The notes under the pieces were generated by a model, which saw only the letters and a list, made by a program, of their open reading frames with translations, ran no database searches and had not been told where the DNA came from. Shown here piece after piece: positions 43,508 to 52,785 of a stretch of DNA of 64,000 bases. The stretch comes from an uncultured candidate division Zixibacteria bacterium (GTDB lineage Bacteria; Zixibacteria; MSB-5A5; GN15; PGXB01). Each line of letters begins with the position of its first letter. Position 1 is the first letter of the stretch. Location of the stretch: the NCBI GenBank assembly GCA_937925655.1, contig CALAMC010000066.1, forward strand, positions 12,295-76,294, in the 5' to 3' direction. A program made the position numbers and the translations under genes.

Positions 43508-43508
43508 G

Positions 43509-45464
43509 ATGAAGATATCGGCCTTAGTTATCGCAGCGGTTTGTCTGACCGTACTTATGGCCGCTTCGGGTTTCGGCCAGGATATGGCGTCGGATACAAC
43601 GCGACCGGGACCTGATTCGACGTCGCAAGGGCAGGACCGGCCGGAAGATATACAGGTTGCTGAAAAGCTTCCACGCATTCGGGCGTTTGACTTCGACAGC
43701 ACTCTGAATGCGAATATTTTGACGGCACGCTGGAATCTGAACGACGAGTTGACCCGTTCCTTTTTCCACGATGCCGGGGATATGCTCAAGTTCAATGCGT
43801 CCAACCAGGTGATTTTTTATCAGAACAGCCCGATTCGTACGACGGTGGCGCCGTTCGCCCTGCCCGGAAACCGTATCAATGCCATTTTTGATAACCGTCG
43901 GCTAAATCCGCTGGAACATATTTTTGAACCGGACAACCGGCTCGATTTCAACGATATTCCCACGGAGCACGTGCAAAGAGTGCACAATGTTGAGGGTCCG
44001 CTGGGGTTGGCTCTGGGCGGGAAAAATGCGACTTCATCGCTGGTTATGTTGCCGTACGAACCGGATACGACCCGTATCGAATCAAGGCTTATGGTGGACA
44101 AGGGATCGTTCGGGTACGCCTATACCAAGGCGCTTCTGGCCCACCGGAACGAAAACGGACGGCTTATGCGTCTGTCGCTGGGGTACCGCAAGGCAAACGG
44201 GGCGATCACAGGCCGCGATGATAACGCCTATCATCATTATTACGAACTGGAGCAACCGTTATTTCGGCGACTGGAGTTCAAGAGTGATATACGGCTGTAT
44301 CGCCGTACCGGCACCTTCAGTCCGCGGGCTGATTTCGATATTTTGAATTTTAACCGTGGTCGTCGCGACCGGGATATCAATGCGGGATTGTATTATAATC
44401 ACAATGATTATTCTCTAAGTTCGGTCAATTTCAGGCATCAACGGTCGGAGTCGAAGCTGTACAAAGCATCCGAATCGTACGGGCGGGATATCGACGTTTT
44501 CGATAACGGCGTGACCTTCGCACATCACAGAAAGCTCAACGGTTGTGTCGCCCGGATAAGGGGCGAGGTGGCGCAGGAAAAGTTTTATGAACGCGATAAC
44601 GGCAATGACGACGACAGGCAACGCGCTTTTGTCGATGTCCTGATTCACTCCGGGGATGAAGCCGGAAGTCTGACATTGTACGGCCGGGGGGAAACGGTTT
44701 CCGGATTCGATTTGTCGCCATCGGGGCAGATCTCTTTTATGACGGGTTCCCGATGGTTTTCGTTGTCGGCCTCGGCGGGATACGCCACGATCTTTCCACG
44801 TTTGTACGATTTAAAGACGAGCCGGCGGCTGGAACCGGTGTACAGTTCGACTACCAATGATTACTTCGAGACAGGCAATCCCGAACTTGTCCCGGAAAAG
44901 CAGTTGACGGGCAATGTCATGGTGACGGTCGGTCCGGCCGGGACGGATTTGTCGCTATCGGTCACCGGTGGAAAAATCACCGATGCCATCGATTGGATAC
45001 GGTTCGATACGCTGGGGCTGGAAATAGGCGCCTATCGGCCGGTCAATCATGATATCGAATTTGTCAACGGGACATTGAAGCAGAGGCTGACACTGGGCAA
45101 AAATATCTATTGGTCGGGCGGCGGGAGTTATCATTATATAAAACATGATGACAATGATAATCCGCCATACTCGCCCGAATATCAGACTTTCACCAATCTG
45201 GAGTTATACTATTACGTGGTTCCGCTGGAACTGCGCCTGTTTGCGTACGGTGAGTTATTATATTCCGGGCCGTACACGGGTATCAATGGGGCGGCTTTGG
45301 GCAAGGAGCCTATATTCAACGCCAAGCTGTCATTCCAGATAAAGAAGTTTCGTTTCTATTATATTTTCCAGAATCTTCTCGACCGGGGGTATCAGGCCCG
45401 CGAGGATCATTATCTGATCGGGCGGTACAATTATTACGGGATCACCTGGGAATTTCTGGATTAA
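43509..45464 (+). CDS. TonB-dependent-receptor-like outer-membrane protein
   Basis: 651 residues. A signal peptide spans about 1-23 (ASGFGQD). There is a plug-like region (about 95-190; FPLPGN-like APFALPGNRINAIFDNRRL, IPTEHVQRVHNVEGPLGLALG) and then a barrel to the end. Receptor features include YATIFPRLYDLKTSRRLEPVY and GNPELVPEKQL, which resembles the conserved NPxLxPE motif, and the terminal strand NYYGITWEFLD. No clear TonB box is seen, and the plug is shorter than usual. It starts one base after the S-component stop. Confidence 0.75.
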   Translation: MKISALVIAAVCLTVLMAASGFGQDMASDTTRPGPDSTSQGQDRPEDIQVAEKLPRIRAFDFDSTLNANILTARWNLNDELTRSFFHDAGDMLKFNASNQVIFYQNSPIRTTVAPFALPGNRINAIFDNRRLNPLEHIFEPDNRLDFNDIPTEHVQRVHNVEGPLGLALGGKNATSSLVMLPYEPDTTRIESRLMVDKGSFGYAYTKALLAHRNENGRLMRLSLGYRKANGAITGRDDNAYHHYYELEQPLFRRLEFKSDIRLYRRTGTFSPRADFDILNFNRGRRDRDINAGLYYNHNDYSLSSVNFRHQRSESKLYKASESYGRDIDVFDNGVTFAHHRKLNGCVARIRGEVAQEKFYERDNGNDDDRQRAFVDVLIHSGDEAGSLTLYGRGETVSGFDLSPSGQISFMTGSRWFSLSASAGYATIFPRLYDLKTSRRLEPVYSSTTNDYFETGNPELVPEKQLTGNVMVTVGPAGTDLSLSVTGGKITDAIDWIRFDTLGLEIGAYRPVNHDIEFVNGTLKQRLTLGKNIYWSGGGSYHYIKHDDNDNPPYSPEYQTFTNLELYYYVVPLELRLFAYGELLYSGPYTGINGAALGKEPIFNAKLSFQIKKFRFYYIFQNLLDRGYQAREDHYLIGRYNYYGITWEFLD

Positions 45465-45475
45465 GCCTTTTTATA

Positions 45476-45598
45476 CCCGGTCGATCTGAGGAGCGACCCT
45501 TCAAAGTTCAGGATCTACGACCGGGCACAACGCCCATGGTTTTGTCCGGTTTCTCGTCCCGATAATATGACGGGTTTTTGCCCGACCTGTATTATGGG
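45476..45598. other. Structured intergenic element with nested hairpins
   Basis: CCCGGTCG (45476) pairs with CGACCGGG (45518-45525), with inner GATC-TGA / TCA-GGATC pairing. A competing GGGCACAACGCCC stem lies at 45523-45535. A second structure, CCCGATAATA (45558) with TATTATGGG (45590-45598), encloses CGGG-TTTTTG-CCCG. The element sits between convergent genes and carries no coding frame. A dispersed repeat or a small structured RNA is possible. Confidence 0.4.
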
Positions 45599-45611
45599 AA
45601 TTGTGAATAAA

Positions 45612-45640
45612 AAAGCGGCAGTCATTGCGACTGCCGCTTT
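45612..45640. terminator. Bidirectional terminator between the receptor gene and hppA
   Basis: A perfect 12-bp stem (AAAGCGGCAGTC / GACTGCCGCTTT) with loop ATTGC, flanked by A and T residues on both sides. It lies 20 bases past the hppA stop. Confidence 0.9.
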
Positions 45641-45660
45641 CTTATACCGAAAAAATAATC

Positions 45661-47667
45661 TTATATAAACAGCGGGGCCAGCACCAGCGAAACCATCGCC
45701 ATCAGCTTGATGAGGATGTTCATCGAAGGGCCGGAGGTATCCTTGAAGGGATCGCCGACGGTATCGCCGACGACGGCCGCCTTGTGGGTGGCCGAGCCTT
45801 TACCGCCGAGGTTACCGGCTTCGATATATTTCTTGGCGTTATCCCAGGCACCGCCGGCATTGGCCATCATGAGAGCCAGCAGGACACCGGCCAGAGTGGC
45901 GCCGCCGAGGAAACCGCCCAGAGCTTCTTTGCCCAGTAGCAATCCGACAAAAACCGGAACGACAATGGCCAGCAGACCGGGGACGACCATTTCAACCAGA
46001 GCGCCTTTGGTGGCGATATCCACGCACCGGGCGGTATCGGGTTTGGCTTTGCCTTCCATTAATCCGGGGATTTCCTTGAACTGACGACGAACTTCTTCGA
46101 CCATCTTGAAAGCCGCTTTGCCGACAGCCGTCATGGTCAGGGCGGCAATCAGAAACGGCAGAATACCGCCGATGAAAAAGCCGACGACAACATAAGGATT
46201 AAGCAGGCTGATGTTTTCAACCTGCGCCGCGGTGGAATAGGCCGAGAACAAGGCCAAAGCGGTAAGAGCCGCCGAACCGATGGCAAAACCTTTGCCAATA
46301 GCGGCGGTAGTGTTGCCGAGGGAGTCGAGGCGGTCGGTGATTTTGCGGATATTTTCGCCCAGGCCGGCCATTTCGGTAATGCCGCCGGCGTTGTCGGCAA
46401 TCGGACCATAGGCGTCAACCGACATGGTGACTCCGATAGTGGACAGCATACCGACTGCGGCCAGACCGATACCGTAGAGGTCACCCAGCTTAAATCCAAC
46501 CAGGATGGCCATGGCGATGATAAACACCGGAAGGGCCACTGATTGCATGCCGACAGCCAGTCCCTGGATGATATTAGTGGCCGGACCGGTTTCAGAGGCA
46601 TGGGCAATGCGGCGTATGGGAGCCGCGGCCGTATAGTATTCGGTCATAAGGCCGATGATAATTCCGGCGATGTTACCGGCGAGGATGGCCCAGAAAAGTT
46701 TTTGATCCAGACCAAGTTTTTCAATCAAGAACCAGGCCGCGATAAACAGGACGATTGAGGCCACATAGGTGACGATTCTTAAAACCGCCGCCGGGTTTTT
46801 CATGCCGGCAAAAGCTTTGACCGAAAGGACGCCTAAAATTGAGGCAATAATTCCCGCCGTAGCAATGGCAATCGGGAGCATGATTTTGCCCAGAAGAATC
46901 TGGTCATCGGGAATTTCGCTGCCCATAGCGACCACGGCTATGGCGATAGTGGCGATGATGGAACCGACATAGGATTCAAACAGGTCGGCACCCATACCGG
47001 CAGTGTCACCGACGTTGTCGCCGACGTTGTCGGCGATAACGGCCGGGTTGCGGGGGTCATCTTCGGGAATACCGGCTTCGACTTTTCCGACCAGGTCAGC
47101 GCCGACATCGGCCGACTTGGTATAAATGCCGCCGCCGACACGGGCAAACAGGGCGATTGACGACGCGCCCATGCCGTAACCGGCCAAATCAGGCCAGGTG
47201 AAGAAATCCAAGCGGAAGACCAGATAGGTGAAAATGGCCACACCCAAAAGTCCCAGCGAGGCAATCGACATGCCCATAACGGCGCCGCCGGTGAAGGCGA
47301 TCGAGAGCGCTCCGCCCTGCCCATGCTCCTTGGCGGCGGCCGACGTGCGGACATTGGCTTTGGTGGCGGCCAGCATGCCGAAGTATCCGGCCAGCATGGA
47401 ACTTATTGCCCCGCAGATGAATGCGATAGCGGTGGCGGCCGAGATATTAATCGCCAGCAGGATAAAGACGATGACAATGAAAATGGCGAGGATAGAATAC
47501 TCGCGTTTCAGAAAGACCATCGCACCGGTGGCGATTTGCCCGGCGATTTCTTTCATGAGGTCATTACCGGCGGGCTTGCGCTTGATGGTGAAGTAGAGGA
47601 TAACCGCAAACAGTATCCCCACGACACCAAGCACCTGCGCGGTATACAGATAGCTCCAGAAATCCAT
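45661..47667 (-). CDS. hppA: Ion-translocating membrane pyrophosphatase, K+-dependent type
   Basis: HppA couples pyrophosphate hydrolysis to H+ or Na+ pumping. The 668-residue protein has about 16 membrane segments and the substrate loops GGGIYTKSADVGADLVGKVE, IPEDDPRNPAVIADNVGDNVGD, and DAYGPIADNAGGIAEM-like DAYGPIADNAGGITEMAG. The segment GNTTAAIGKGFAIGSA has Ala where K+-independent enzymes have Lys (GNTTKA), marking the K+-dependent class, which includes both Na+ and H+ pumps. The C-terminal GDTVGDPFKDTSGPSMNILI is canonical. ATG at 47667 follows AGGGAG. It is monocistronic, with promoter and terminator. Confidence 0.96.
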   Translation of the reverse strand: MDFWSYLYTAQVLGVVGILFAVILYFTIKRKPAGNDLMKEIAGQIATGAMVFLKREYSILAIFIVIVFILLAINISAATAIAFICGAISSMLAGYFGMLAATKANVRTSAAAKEHGQGGALSIAFTGGAVMGMSIASLGLLGVAIFTYLVFRLDFFTWPDLAGYGMGASSIALFARVGGGIYTKSADVGADLVGKVEAGIPEDDPRNPAVIADNVGDNVGDTAGMGADLFESYVGSIIATIAIAVVAMGSEIPDDQILLGKIMLPIAIATAGIIASILGVLSVKAFAGMKNPAAVLRIVTYVASIVLFIAAWFLIEKLGLDQKLFWAILAGNIAGIIIGLMTEYYTAAAPIRRIAHASETGPATNIIQGLAVGMQSVALPVFIIAMAILVGFKLGDLYGIGLAAVGMLSTIGVTMSVDAYGPIADNAGGITEMAGLGENIRKITDRLDSLGNTTAAIGKGFAIGSAALTALALFSAYSTAAQVENISLLNPYVVVGFFIGGILPFLIAALTMTAVGKAAFKMVEEVRRQFKEIPGLMEGKAKPDTARCVDIATKGALVEMVVPGLLAIVVPVFVGLLLGKEALGGFLGGATLAGVLLALMMANAGGAWDNAKKYIEAGNLGGKGSATHKAAVVGDTVGDPFKDTSGPSMNILIKLMAMVSLVLAPLFI

Positions 47668-47794
47668 TTACGACTCCCTGAAGTTTAGGTGGTTTATATT
47701 ATTGATTATTTTACGATAACAAGCATTTACACCCGGAGGCATAGTCTTTCCCTAACCCATAGCCGTGTTACCAGGTCGTTAAATTTAAGCGGGG

Positions 47795-47823
47795 AATTTA
47801 TGAGAATGTTGGACAATTGTCAA
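47795..47823 (-). promoter_or_regulatory. Sigma-70-like promoter of hppA
   Basis: Minus-strand TTGACA (47818-47823), 17 bases, TAAATT (47795-47800). The predicted start leaves a leader of about 120 bases. The -35 lies within a palindrome, GACAATTGTC (47812-47821), that could be an operator. Confidence 0.5.
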
Positions 47824-47898
47824 CATTATTTTAGAGAAAAATGTGACAAATTTCACAAGGGGGGGCATAAAAGGGTATTATGAGTGGCCAATTACTGA

Positions 47899-48018
47899 TT
47901 ATTGCGAATCCGGGCAGTCGGGGTCAGGCCCGGGTGGATTGCCATAGAGGTATTCAATAAGGTATAAGATATCCAGCAGGTTGATGTTCGAATCGCTGTT
48001 GCGTTCGTAAATTGAACC
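47899..48018 (-). pseudogene. Remnant of a dockerin-type C-terminus
   Basis: On the minus strand a 39-residue open stretch reads ...NSDSNINLLDILYLIEYLYG... and ends PPGPDPDCPDSQ-stop. It clearly matches the last dockerin repeat of the selenoprotein-like gene (GDANGDGDINLLDILYLIGY, PPGPEPICPE). There is no start codon, and a stop precedes it in frame. A TTGACA (48051-48056) and TATTTT (48028-48033) with 17-base spacing point toward it, as if an internal deletion joined a promoter to a gene end. The rest of the 474-base gap between hppA and the next gene holds promoters only. Confidence 0.75.
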
Positions 48019-48079
48019 TTACAATAAAAAATAGGCAGGTATGCCCATGTTGTCAAGCATTATTGTACCGCATAAGGAC

Positions 48080-48107
48080 TTGACAAGAGATGATATGGGG
48101 TTATATT
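48080..48107 (+). promoter_or_regulatory. Sigma-70-like promoter of the cohesin/dockerin-like gene
   Basis: TTGACA (48080-48085), 16 bases, TATATT (48102-48107), 35 bases ahead of the ATG at 48143. Confidence 0.65.
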
Positions 48108-48142
48108 AAAATAGAATGATTCTTTGCTCCAAAGGGCGGTTC

Positions 48143-50893
48143 ATGAACAAGATTCTGCCAATTCTGGTTATTTGTTTGTTATTCCTGGCGGCATCAGCGA
48201 CAGGGCGAATTAATAATAATCGCTGCCGTTTGGAATTAAGCAAAATCGAAAACGTCCTGTTTACAACTGAGATTAATGTATCGGTTAATATTGTGGGCAT
48301 GCGCGGCTCATTTGATTATTTCAAACTCGATATTGCCTTCAATGACACTCTTCTTGAAGTGATCGAAGTGCTCCCCGGTAACTATCTTGACCGCTGTGGA
48401 AGATGGGATCTGGAATGGCAGGTTGAATATTCCAATCATTACAATGATACGGGGCCGCTCGGCCAGTTGACCATTATCGGGACAAAAAAAAGAGGGCTTG
48501 TCTGGCGTCATTTACCCGGGCGAAAAAGTCTGGTCGATATCCGATTTTATGTGCGGCCGGAAAGAGGTTATTCCTGTGTGCAGTTGCCTTTGAAATTTCG
48601 ATGGCTCGGATGTTACGATAATCATCTGGCAAAGAGAAATAACAAATTCGTATCCAGGAATGTCTATAGCTTCGATGGTTTGCCGGAGCAGGGCTGGTCG
48701 TTTTCCGGTTTATCCGAGCAGTGTCTGGATCAAATCGAAGAAAATAGCGGTTTTGCATATCATTCGGTGGACTTTGTGAACGGGTATGTTAGCATTATGT
48801 GTCCTGAAGATATCTGGGGGGAAGGGGATTTGAATCTGAATGGTATATCTTTTGAAGGGGACGATTTCCAAATATTCAAAAACTATTTTCTAACGTGCGG
48901 GTTATCGGCATTTCAGCTTGACCCCCAGCTTCAAATCGAGCAAACCAATGTTATCCCCGATATCGTGCCACTGGGGCTCGACGACCTGGTATATTTTTGC
49001 CGGATTATGAATAATGAGGATATCCCCTATGATGAATTATCTCCGTTCACGGGGCGGATGTTCTACCAACCGCAGCCGGGGAAAATAAACATCCGGACTG
49101 ATTTTGCCAAGTCCGGCGGGGCGGTTCATCTGGTGTTCGATGTAGGTCCGGAAGCCGAGTTTGAATTTGAAGCTGCCGACGACCTGGAATTCGAATGGAA
49201 TATATGCGATAATAAATTAAAAATACTGATCCTGGATTCTATCCCCGCCGGTGATTATCGCTTGCTGGATATCATATCGGAAAATGCGGAATTGGATTTG
49301 ACTTCGGTCATGGCGGCGGGATTCAACGGAGAAAATATAAATTTGTTCGTTGATACTATTGCCGCAATCGGCATTGAAATTGCGCGGATTCGTAACCAAT
49401 TGCAGGGTCATTATTCCGATGTGCCCGTGATTAAGAAATATGGCGACCATGAATTCTATGGATTCGATTTACTGATCGGCTATGATAGAACTCCTCTGAC
49501 ATGTATGGGGGCAGTGCCCGGGGATATTTTTAATATTCCCGGTTCGTACGAATGGGAATATTTCACGTATAGATTCGGCCCCTTTGTTGAATGCGACAGC
49601 TGTCCTTCGGGGCAGTTGCGATTAGTGGGCATGGCAGAATCAAATGACGGACCGCATCACCCGCTTGACAGGCATGTACCGGATGGCGGGGAATTATTTA
49701 AAATCGTTTTTTGGGTTACCAATGATAGAACTTATGAATGTGCAATGCTTCCGATAGAATTTATTTGGCTCGACTGCGGCGATAATGTGGTGTCAATTGA
49801 AGATCCGAACCATTATTTAAACTATTTTACATGCGTATCTCGAGCTGTGAAAAATCGCGATACCTGTAGTTTCCCGAACTGTGATCCGCATTGGAATGAT
49901 GCGGGCAATCCCGACGACCCTGGAGGATATCCGACCCTCGCCGGTTATCAAAATCTTTGTTCCAGCAGTACGGCATGGCAAGACAGAATCCCGGCCATAG
50001 ATTTTTATAACGGTTTTATCCATATTATTTGTGCTGATATAATCGATGCTCGGGGCGATGTAAATCTCAATGGGATCCGCTATGAAGTCGCGGATTTGAT
50101 AGCTTTTCAGAATTACTTTTTGTATGGACTCGATTCTTTCATTTATGATCAAAATGGACAAGCTGCTGCATCTGACGTTAATCGTGATTGCTTCAATTTA
50201 ACTCTTGACGATTTTGTTTATTTATTGAGAGTAATTACCGGTGACGCTTTATCATATGTACACGTTCGGGATTCGTTTGATGTAGCTTTGCGTTGCGATC
50301 GGGATAATAATCAAATCGCTTTTTCAATGAATTCAGAATTGGCTGTTGGGGCGGTATATTTAAAATTATATCCTGAATCCTGTATTGATTCGGTAACCTT
50401 TAATGAGGATATAAACGAGCTGGAAACGTATGCCGTCAGTCACAACGACACCGTGAATATACTCGTTTATAGCTGGAATGGGGGAGATTCAATTACAGCA
50501 AATATGGAATCATTTGTTACGGCCTATTGTAATGATTCCGAACCGACGATGATTACGGCAGCGGTGTCAAGCTATTATGGTCTTCACGGGGTGATATCGA
50601 TAAACTGGCCGTTGCCGGAAAAATTCGAATTACGCCAGAATTTCCCGAATCCATTTAATATGCTTACGACGATTTCTTTCGATATGACTTCTGCCGGTGA
50701 ATGGAATGTTCAAATATGCAATATTCTCGGTCGGGAAGTTAAAACATTCACCGGGTATAGCGAGCCGGGGGCGGTACGTATCGACTGGGACGGCACGGAT
50801 GAATCCGGCCGCGATCTCGCCAGCGGGGTTTATTTCTTTAAAGTAATGGTTGGACAACAAGCTCAAACGCGTAAAATGGTTATATTGAAATAG
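48143..50893 (+). CDS. Large secreted cohesin/dockerin-like protein with FlgD/T9SS-type tail
   Basis: 916 residues from the ATG at 48143. A signal peptide spans about 1-21. Two units repeat the same order: a cohesin-like beta domain (first about 25-190, LSKIENVLFTTEINVSVNIV; second about 440-600, YYGFDLL-like EFYGFDLLIGYDRTPLTCMG, each with a VFWVTNDRTYEC- or RFYVRPERGYSC-type strand) and a dockerin-like segment (GDLNLNGISFEGDDFQIFKN; GDVNLNGIRYEVADLIAFQN). A C-terminal FlgD/T9SS-like domain begins ELRQNFPNPFN and ends GVYFFKVMVGQQAQTRKMVI. A surface scaffold or adhesin is likely; the precise role is unknown. Codon use is more AT-rich than in its neighbours. Confidence 0.8.
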   Translation: MNKILPILVICLLFLAASATGRINNNRCRLELSKIENVLFTTEINVSVNIVGMRGSFDYFKLDIAFNDTLLEVIEVLPGNYLDRCGRWDLEWQVEYSNHYNDTGPLGQLTIIGTKKRGLVWRHLPGRKSLVDIRFYVRPERGYSCVQLPLKFRWLGCYDNHLAKRNNKFVSRNVYSFDGLPEQGWSFSGLSEQCLDQIEENSGFAYHSVDFVNGYVSIMCPEDIWGEGDLNLNGISFEGDDFQIFKNYFLTCGLSAFQLDPQLQIEQTNVIPDIVPLGLDDLVYFCRIMNNEDIPYDELSPFTGRMFYQPQPGKINIRTDFAKSGGAVHLVFDVGPEAEFEFEAADDLEFEWNICDNKLKILILDSIPAGDYRLLDIISENAELDLTSVMAAGFNGENINLFVDTIAAIGIEIARIRNQLQGHYSDVPVIKKYGDHEFYGFDLLIGYDRTPLTCMGAVPGDIFNIPGSYEWEYFTYRFGPFVECDSCPSGQLRLVGMAESNDGPHHPLDRHVPDGGELFKIVFWVTNDRTYECAMLPIEFIWLDCGDNVVSIEDPNHYLNYFTCVSRAVKNRDTCSFPNCDPHWNDAGNPDDPGGYPTLAGYQNLCSSSTAWQDRIPAIDFYNGFIHIICADIIDARGDVNLNGIRYEVADLIAFQNYFLYGLDSFIYDQNGQAAASDVNRDCFNLTLDDFVYLLRVITGDALSYVHVRDSFDVALRCDRDNNQIAFSMNSELAVGAVYLKLYPESCIDSVTFNEDINELETYAVSHNDTVNILVYSWNGGDSITANMESFVTAYCNDSEPTMITAAVSSYYGLHGVISINWPLPEKFELRQNFPNPFNMLTTISFDMTSAGEWNVQICNILGREVKTFTGYSEPGAVRIDWDGTDESGRDLASGVYFFKVMVGQQAQTRKMVILK

Positions 50894-50934
50894 TCTCGGC
50901 CTGTGCGCTTTTTATTCAAGAGAGCTTCTGCAAA

Positions 50935-51939
50935 TTATTTCTCCAGTTCTCCCAAAAACTCGCCGATAGCTTTTCCGAATTCGGCCGGTTTGTCATAGAA
51001 CATGAAATGTCCGGCGCCGTCGATTACCTGGAACCGGGCGCCCGAAATATTGTCGCTGTACATCCGGCCCACTCCCTCCGGTTGAAAATCTTTGGCGCCG
51101 TGCAAGACCAGAACCGGGAAGTTGAATTCTTTTAATTTTGGCCTAAGATCGTAACTCATGCCCATGCTCATATACAGGCCGACCGTCATCCAGCCGCCGG
51201 AAGCCTGCGGGTCGAATGCGCTCGGAAGTTTAAATCCGGATTTATCGGCGGCGGATTTATAGTACAAGGCGGCTTCATTATTCAGCGCCACCAGATCCGA
51301 TTCCGATTTGCTGAAAATGTTGGAAAAATCAAAATACCGTTTCTGAAAGTCTTCGTACCCGGGTTTGAGACTGTCCGGCAACAACTCTTTCATTTTATTT
51401 AAATAATCGAATTCCGGCGGGGGCGGCATAACAATCACTCCAGCCGGGGCAACAAGGATAATGGCTCTGACATTTTGCGGGTATTTCAGGGCGTACATGG
51501 TGGCGATATACCCGCCAAAGGAGTGGCCGATTAAAATCAGCTTTTCCTGACCGAGCATTTGACGGACGGCGTCGATATCCGCCAGCTGTCTGTCGAGCCC
51601 CAGTTTTTCGATCAAGATGTTCATGTTGGCCATAAAATCGGGCGAGTCAAATTTGTCGATGGGCCGAGTGGACTTGCCGCAACCGCGCTGGTCATAGTAC
51701 ACGAATTCATATTGATTAGTAAGTGACTCCAGTCCGGGCCACGGTTCGGTGCCGGGGTAGCCCGGCCCGCCGTGCACAATTAATATTTTCTGACCGCTGC
51801 CGGCGGAAAAGTGATTCAGATGAATGTCGCCGATGGTCCAGAAATTGGCGGAGTCAGCGGCGGGAACGGTCTGGGCGTCGGGCGTATACGCCAGCGCCAA
51901 AAGGTATAGTCCACACAGTACGAGTGATTTCTTCAACAT
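50935..51939 (-). CDS. Exported alpha/beta hydrolase, proline-iminopeptidase-like
   Basis: 334 residues with a signal peptide (about 1-22, ALAYTPDAQT). The oxyanion motif HGGPGYPGTEPW, YYDQRGCGKSTRP, the nucleophile elbow GHSFGGYIA and the late PVLVLHGAKDFQPEGVG and GAGHFMFYDKP provide the Ser, Asp and His of the triad. These match peptidase family S33. A periplasmic location is unusual for the iminopeptidase group, so the substrate is open. It is convergent with the preceding large gene. Confidence 0.85.
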   Translation of the reverse strand: MLKKSLVLCGLYLLALAYTPDAQTVPAADSANFWTIGDIHLNHFSAGSGQKILIVHGGPGYPGTEPWPGLESLTNQYEFVYYDQRGCGKSTRPIDKFDSPDFMANMNILIEKLGLDRQLADIDAVRQMLGQEKLILIGHSFGGYIATMYALKYPQNVRAIILVAPAGVIVMPPPPEFDYLNKMKELLPDSLKPGYEDFQKRYFDFSNIFSKSESDLVALNNEAALYYKSAADKSGFKLPSAFDPQASGGWMTVGLYMSMGMSYDLRPKLKEFNFPVLVLHGAKDFQPEGVGRMYSDNISGARFQVIDGAGHFMFYDKPAEFGKAIGEFLGELEK

Positions 51940-52177
51940 ATATCATGAGTCCTTTCCGCTCAAAATGAATGAGCTTGATTGTGCGTCAAATATTCCAACC
52001 GCAATCTGAAAGTTTCCGTTCATGACGAAGCCACTCTTGCGGGAAAATTTCTTGCAGGCTATAAAAACCGTGCCGATTGCGCAATCATTTTTTCTATAAA
52101 ATATGATAAATAATTATAGATTCGCTCCGGCATATCCGATTACTACTAATGTACTACAGGCAAATAGTGAGGGAAAT

Positions 52178-52618
52178 ATGCAAGTCATTGAAAAAAAGCA
52201 GGTTGCGAAAGTAAGGCGGAGGGCTTCACAGTCTCTGGTTGTCTATGATTTGAACACCCGGTTGCCGATGGGTCAGGTTCTGGACATGTCCGAGCGGGGA
52301 ATGAAGATCATGACCGAAGAACCGATGGAGATCGGCAAAAAATATTATTGCAAATTGCCTCTGGAAAAAAAAATCGACGGGAAAAAAGAGTTGTTTTTCG
52401 ATGCCGAATGTCGCTGGTGTCGGCAGAACCACAATACGGGCTGGTATGATTCCGGGTATGTATTGCGGTTTTCCTCACCGCAGTATGCCGAGCTATTGCA
52501 GAAGCTGATTCGCGGCTGGATGATTGACCAGATATCGCGGCTCAATCCCAAGGTGAAAAAAATCGTCCCGGGAAAACGGCGGTTTTTCAAGAAAATCGCG
52601 ACAATCCAAATCTTTTGA
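52178..52618 (+). CDS. PilZ-domain-like protein
   Basis: 146 residues from the ATG at 52178, with GAGGG five bases upstream; the frame is open further left without a good site. The N-terminal KVRRRASQSLVVYDLNTRLPMGQVLDMSERGMKI resembles the PilZ c-di-GMP site, where RxxxR precedes a D/NxSxxG motif (here DMSERG). A central strand region DAECRWCRQNHNTGWYDSGYVLRF fits the PilZ barrel. A basic C-terminus follows. It stands alone, with a hairpin at its end (52617-52645) that lacks a T run. No cyclase or phosphodiesterase gene is adjacent. Confidence 0.75.
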   Translation: MQVIEKKQVAKVRRRASQSLVVYDLNTRLPMGQVLDMSERGMKIMTEEPMEIGKKYYCKLPLEKKIDGKKELFFDAECRWCRQNHNTGWYDSGYVLRFSSPQYAELLQKLIRGWMIDQISRLNPKVKKIVPGKRRFFKKIATIQIF

Positions 52619-52673
52619 GGGCGGGACCAAAAGACGTCCGCCCTCAATCAACTCGGAATTTTGCATCTTAAAG

Positions 52674-52702
52674 TTGACATTTCAATCGATATTGGCTATA
52701 AA
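52674..52702 (+). promoter_or_regulatory. Sigma-70-like promoter of the repeat lipoprotein
   Basis: TTGACA (52674-52679), exactly 17 bases, TATAAA (52697-52702). The start near 52709 is about 77 bases before the ATG. Confidence 0.75.
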
Positions 52703-52785
52703 TATGTGTCGCGTTATTATGGATTGATTTCGTGCTGGACTTTAAAGCAGGGAATTCGAGGATATCAACTATATAGGAGGGAATG

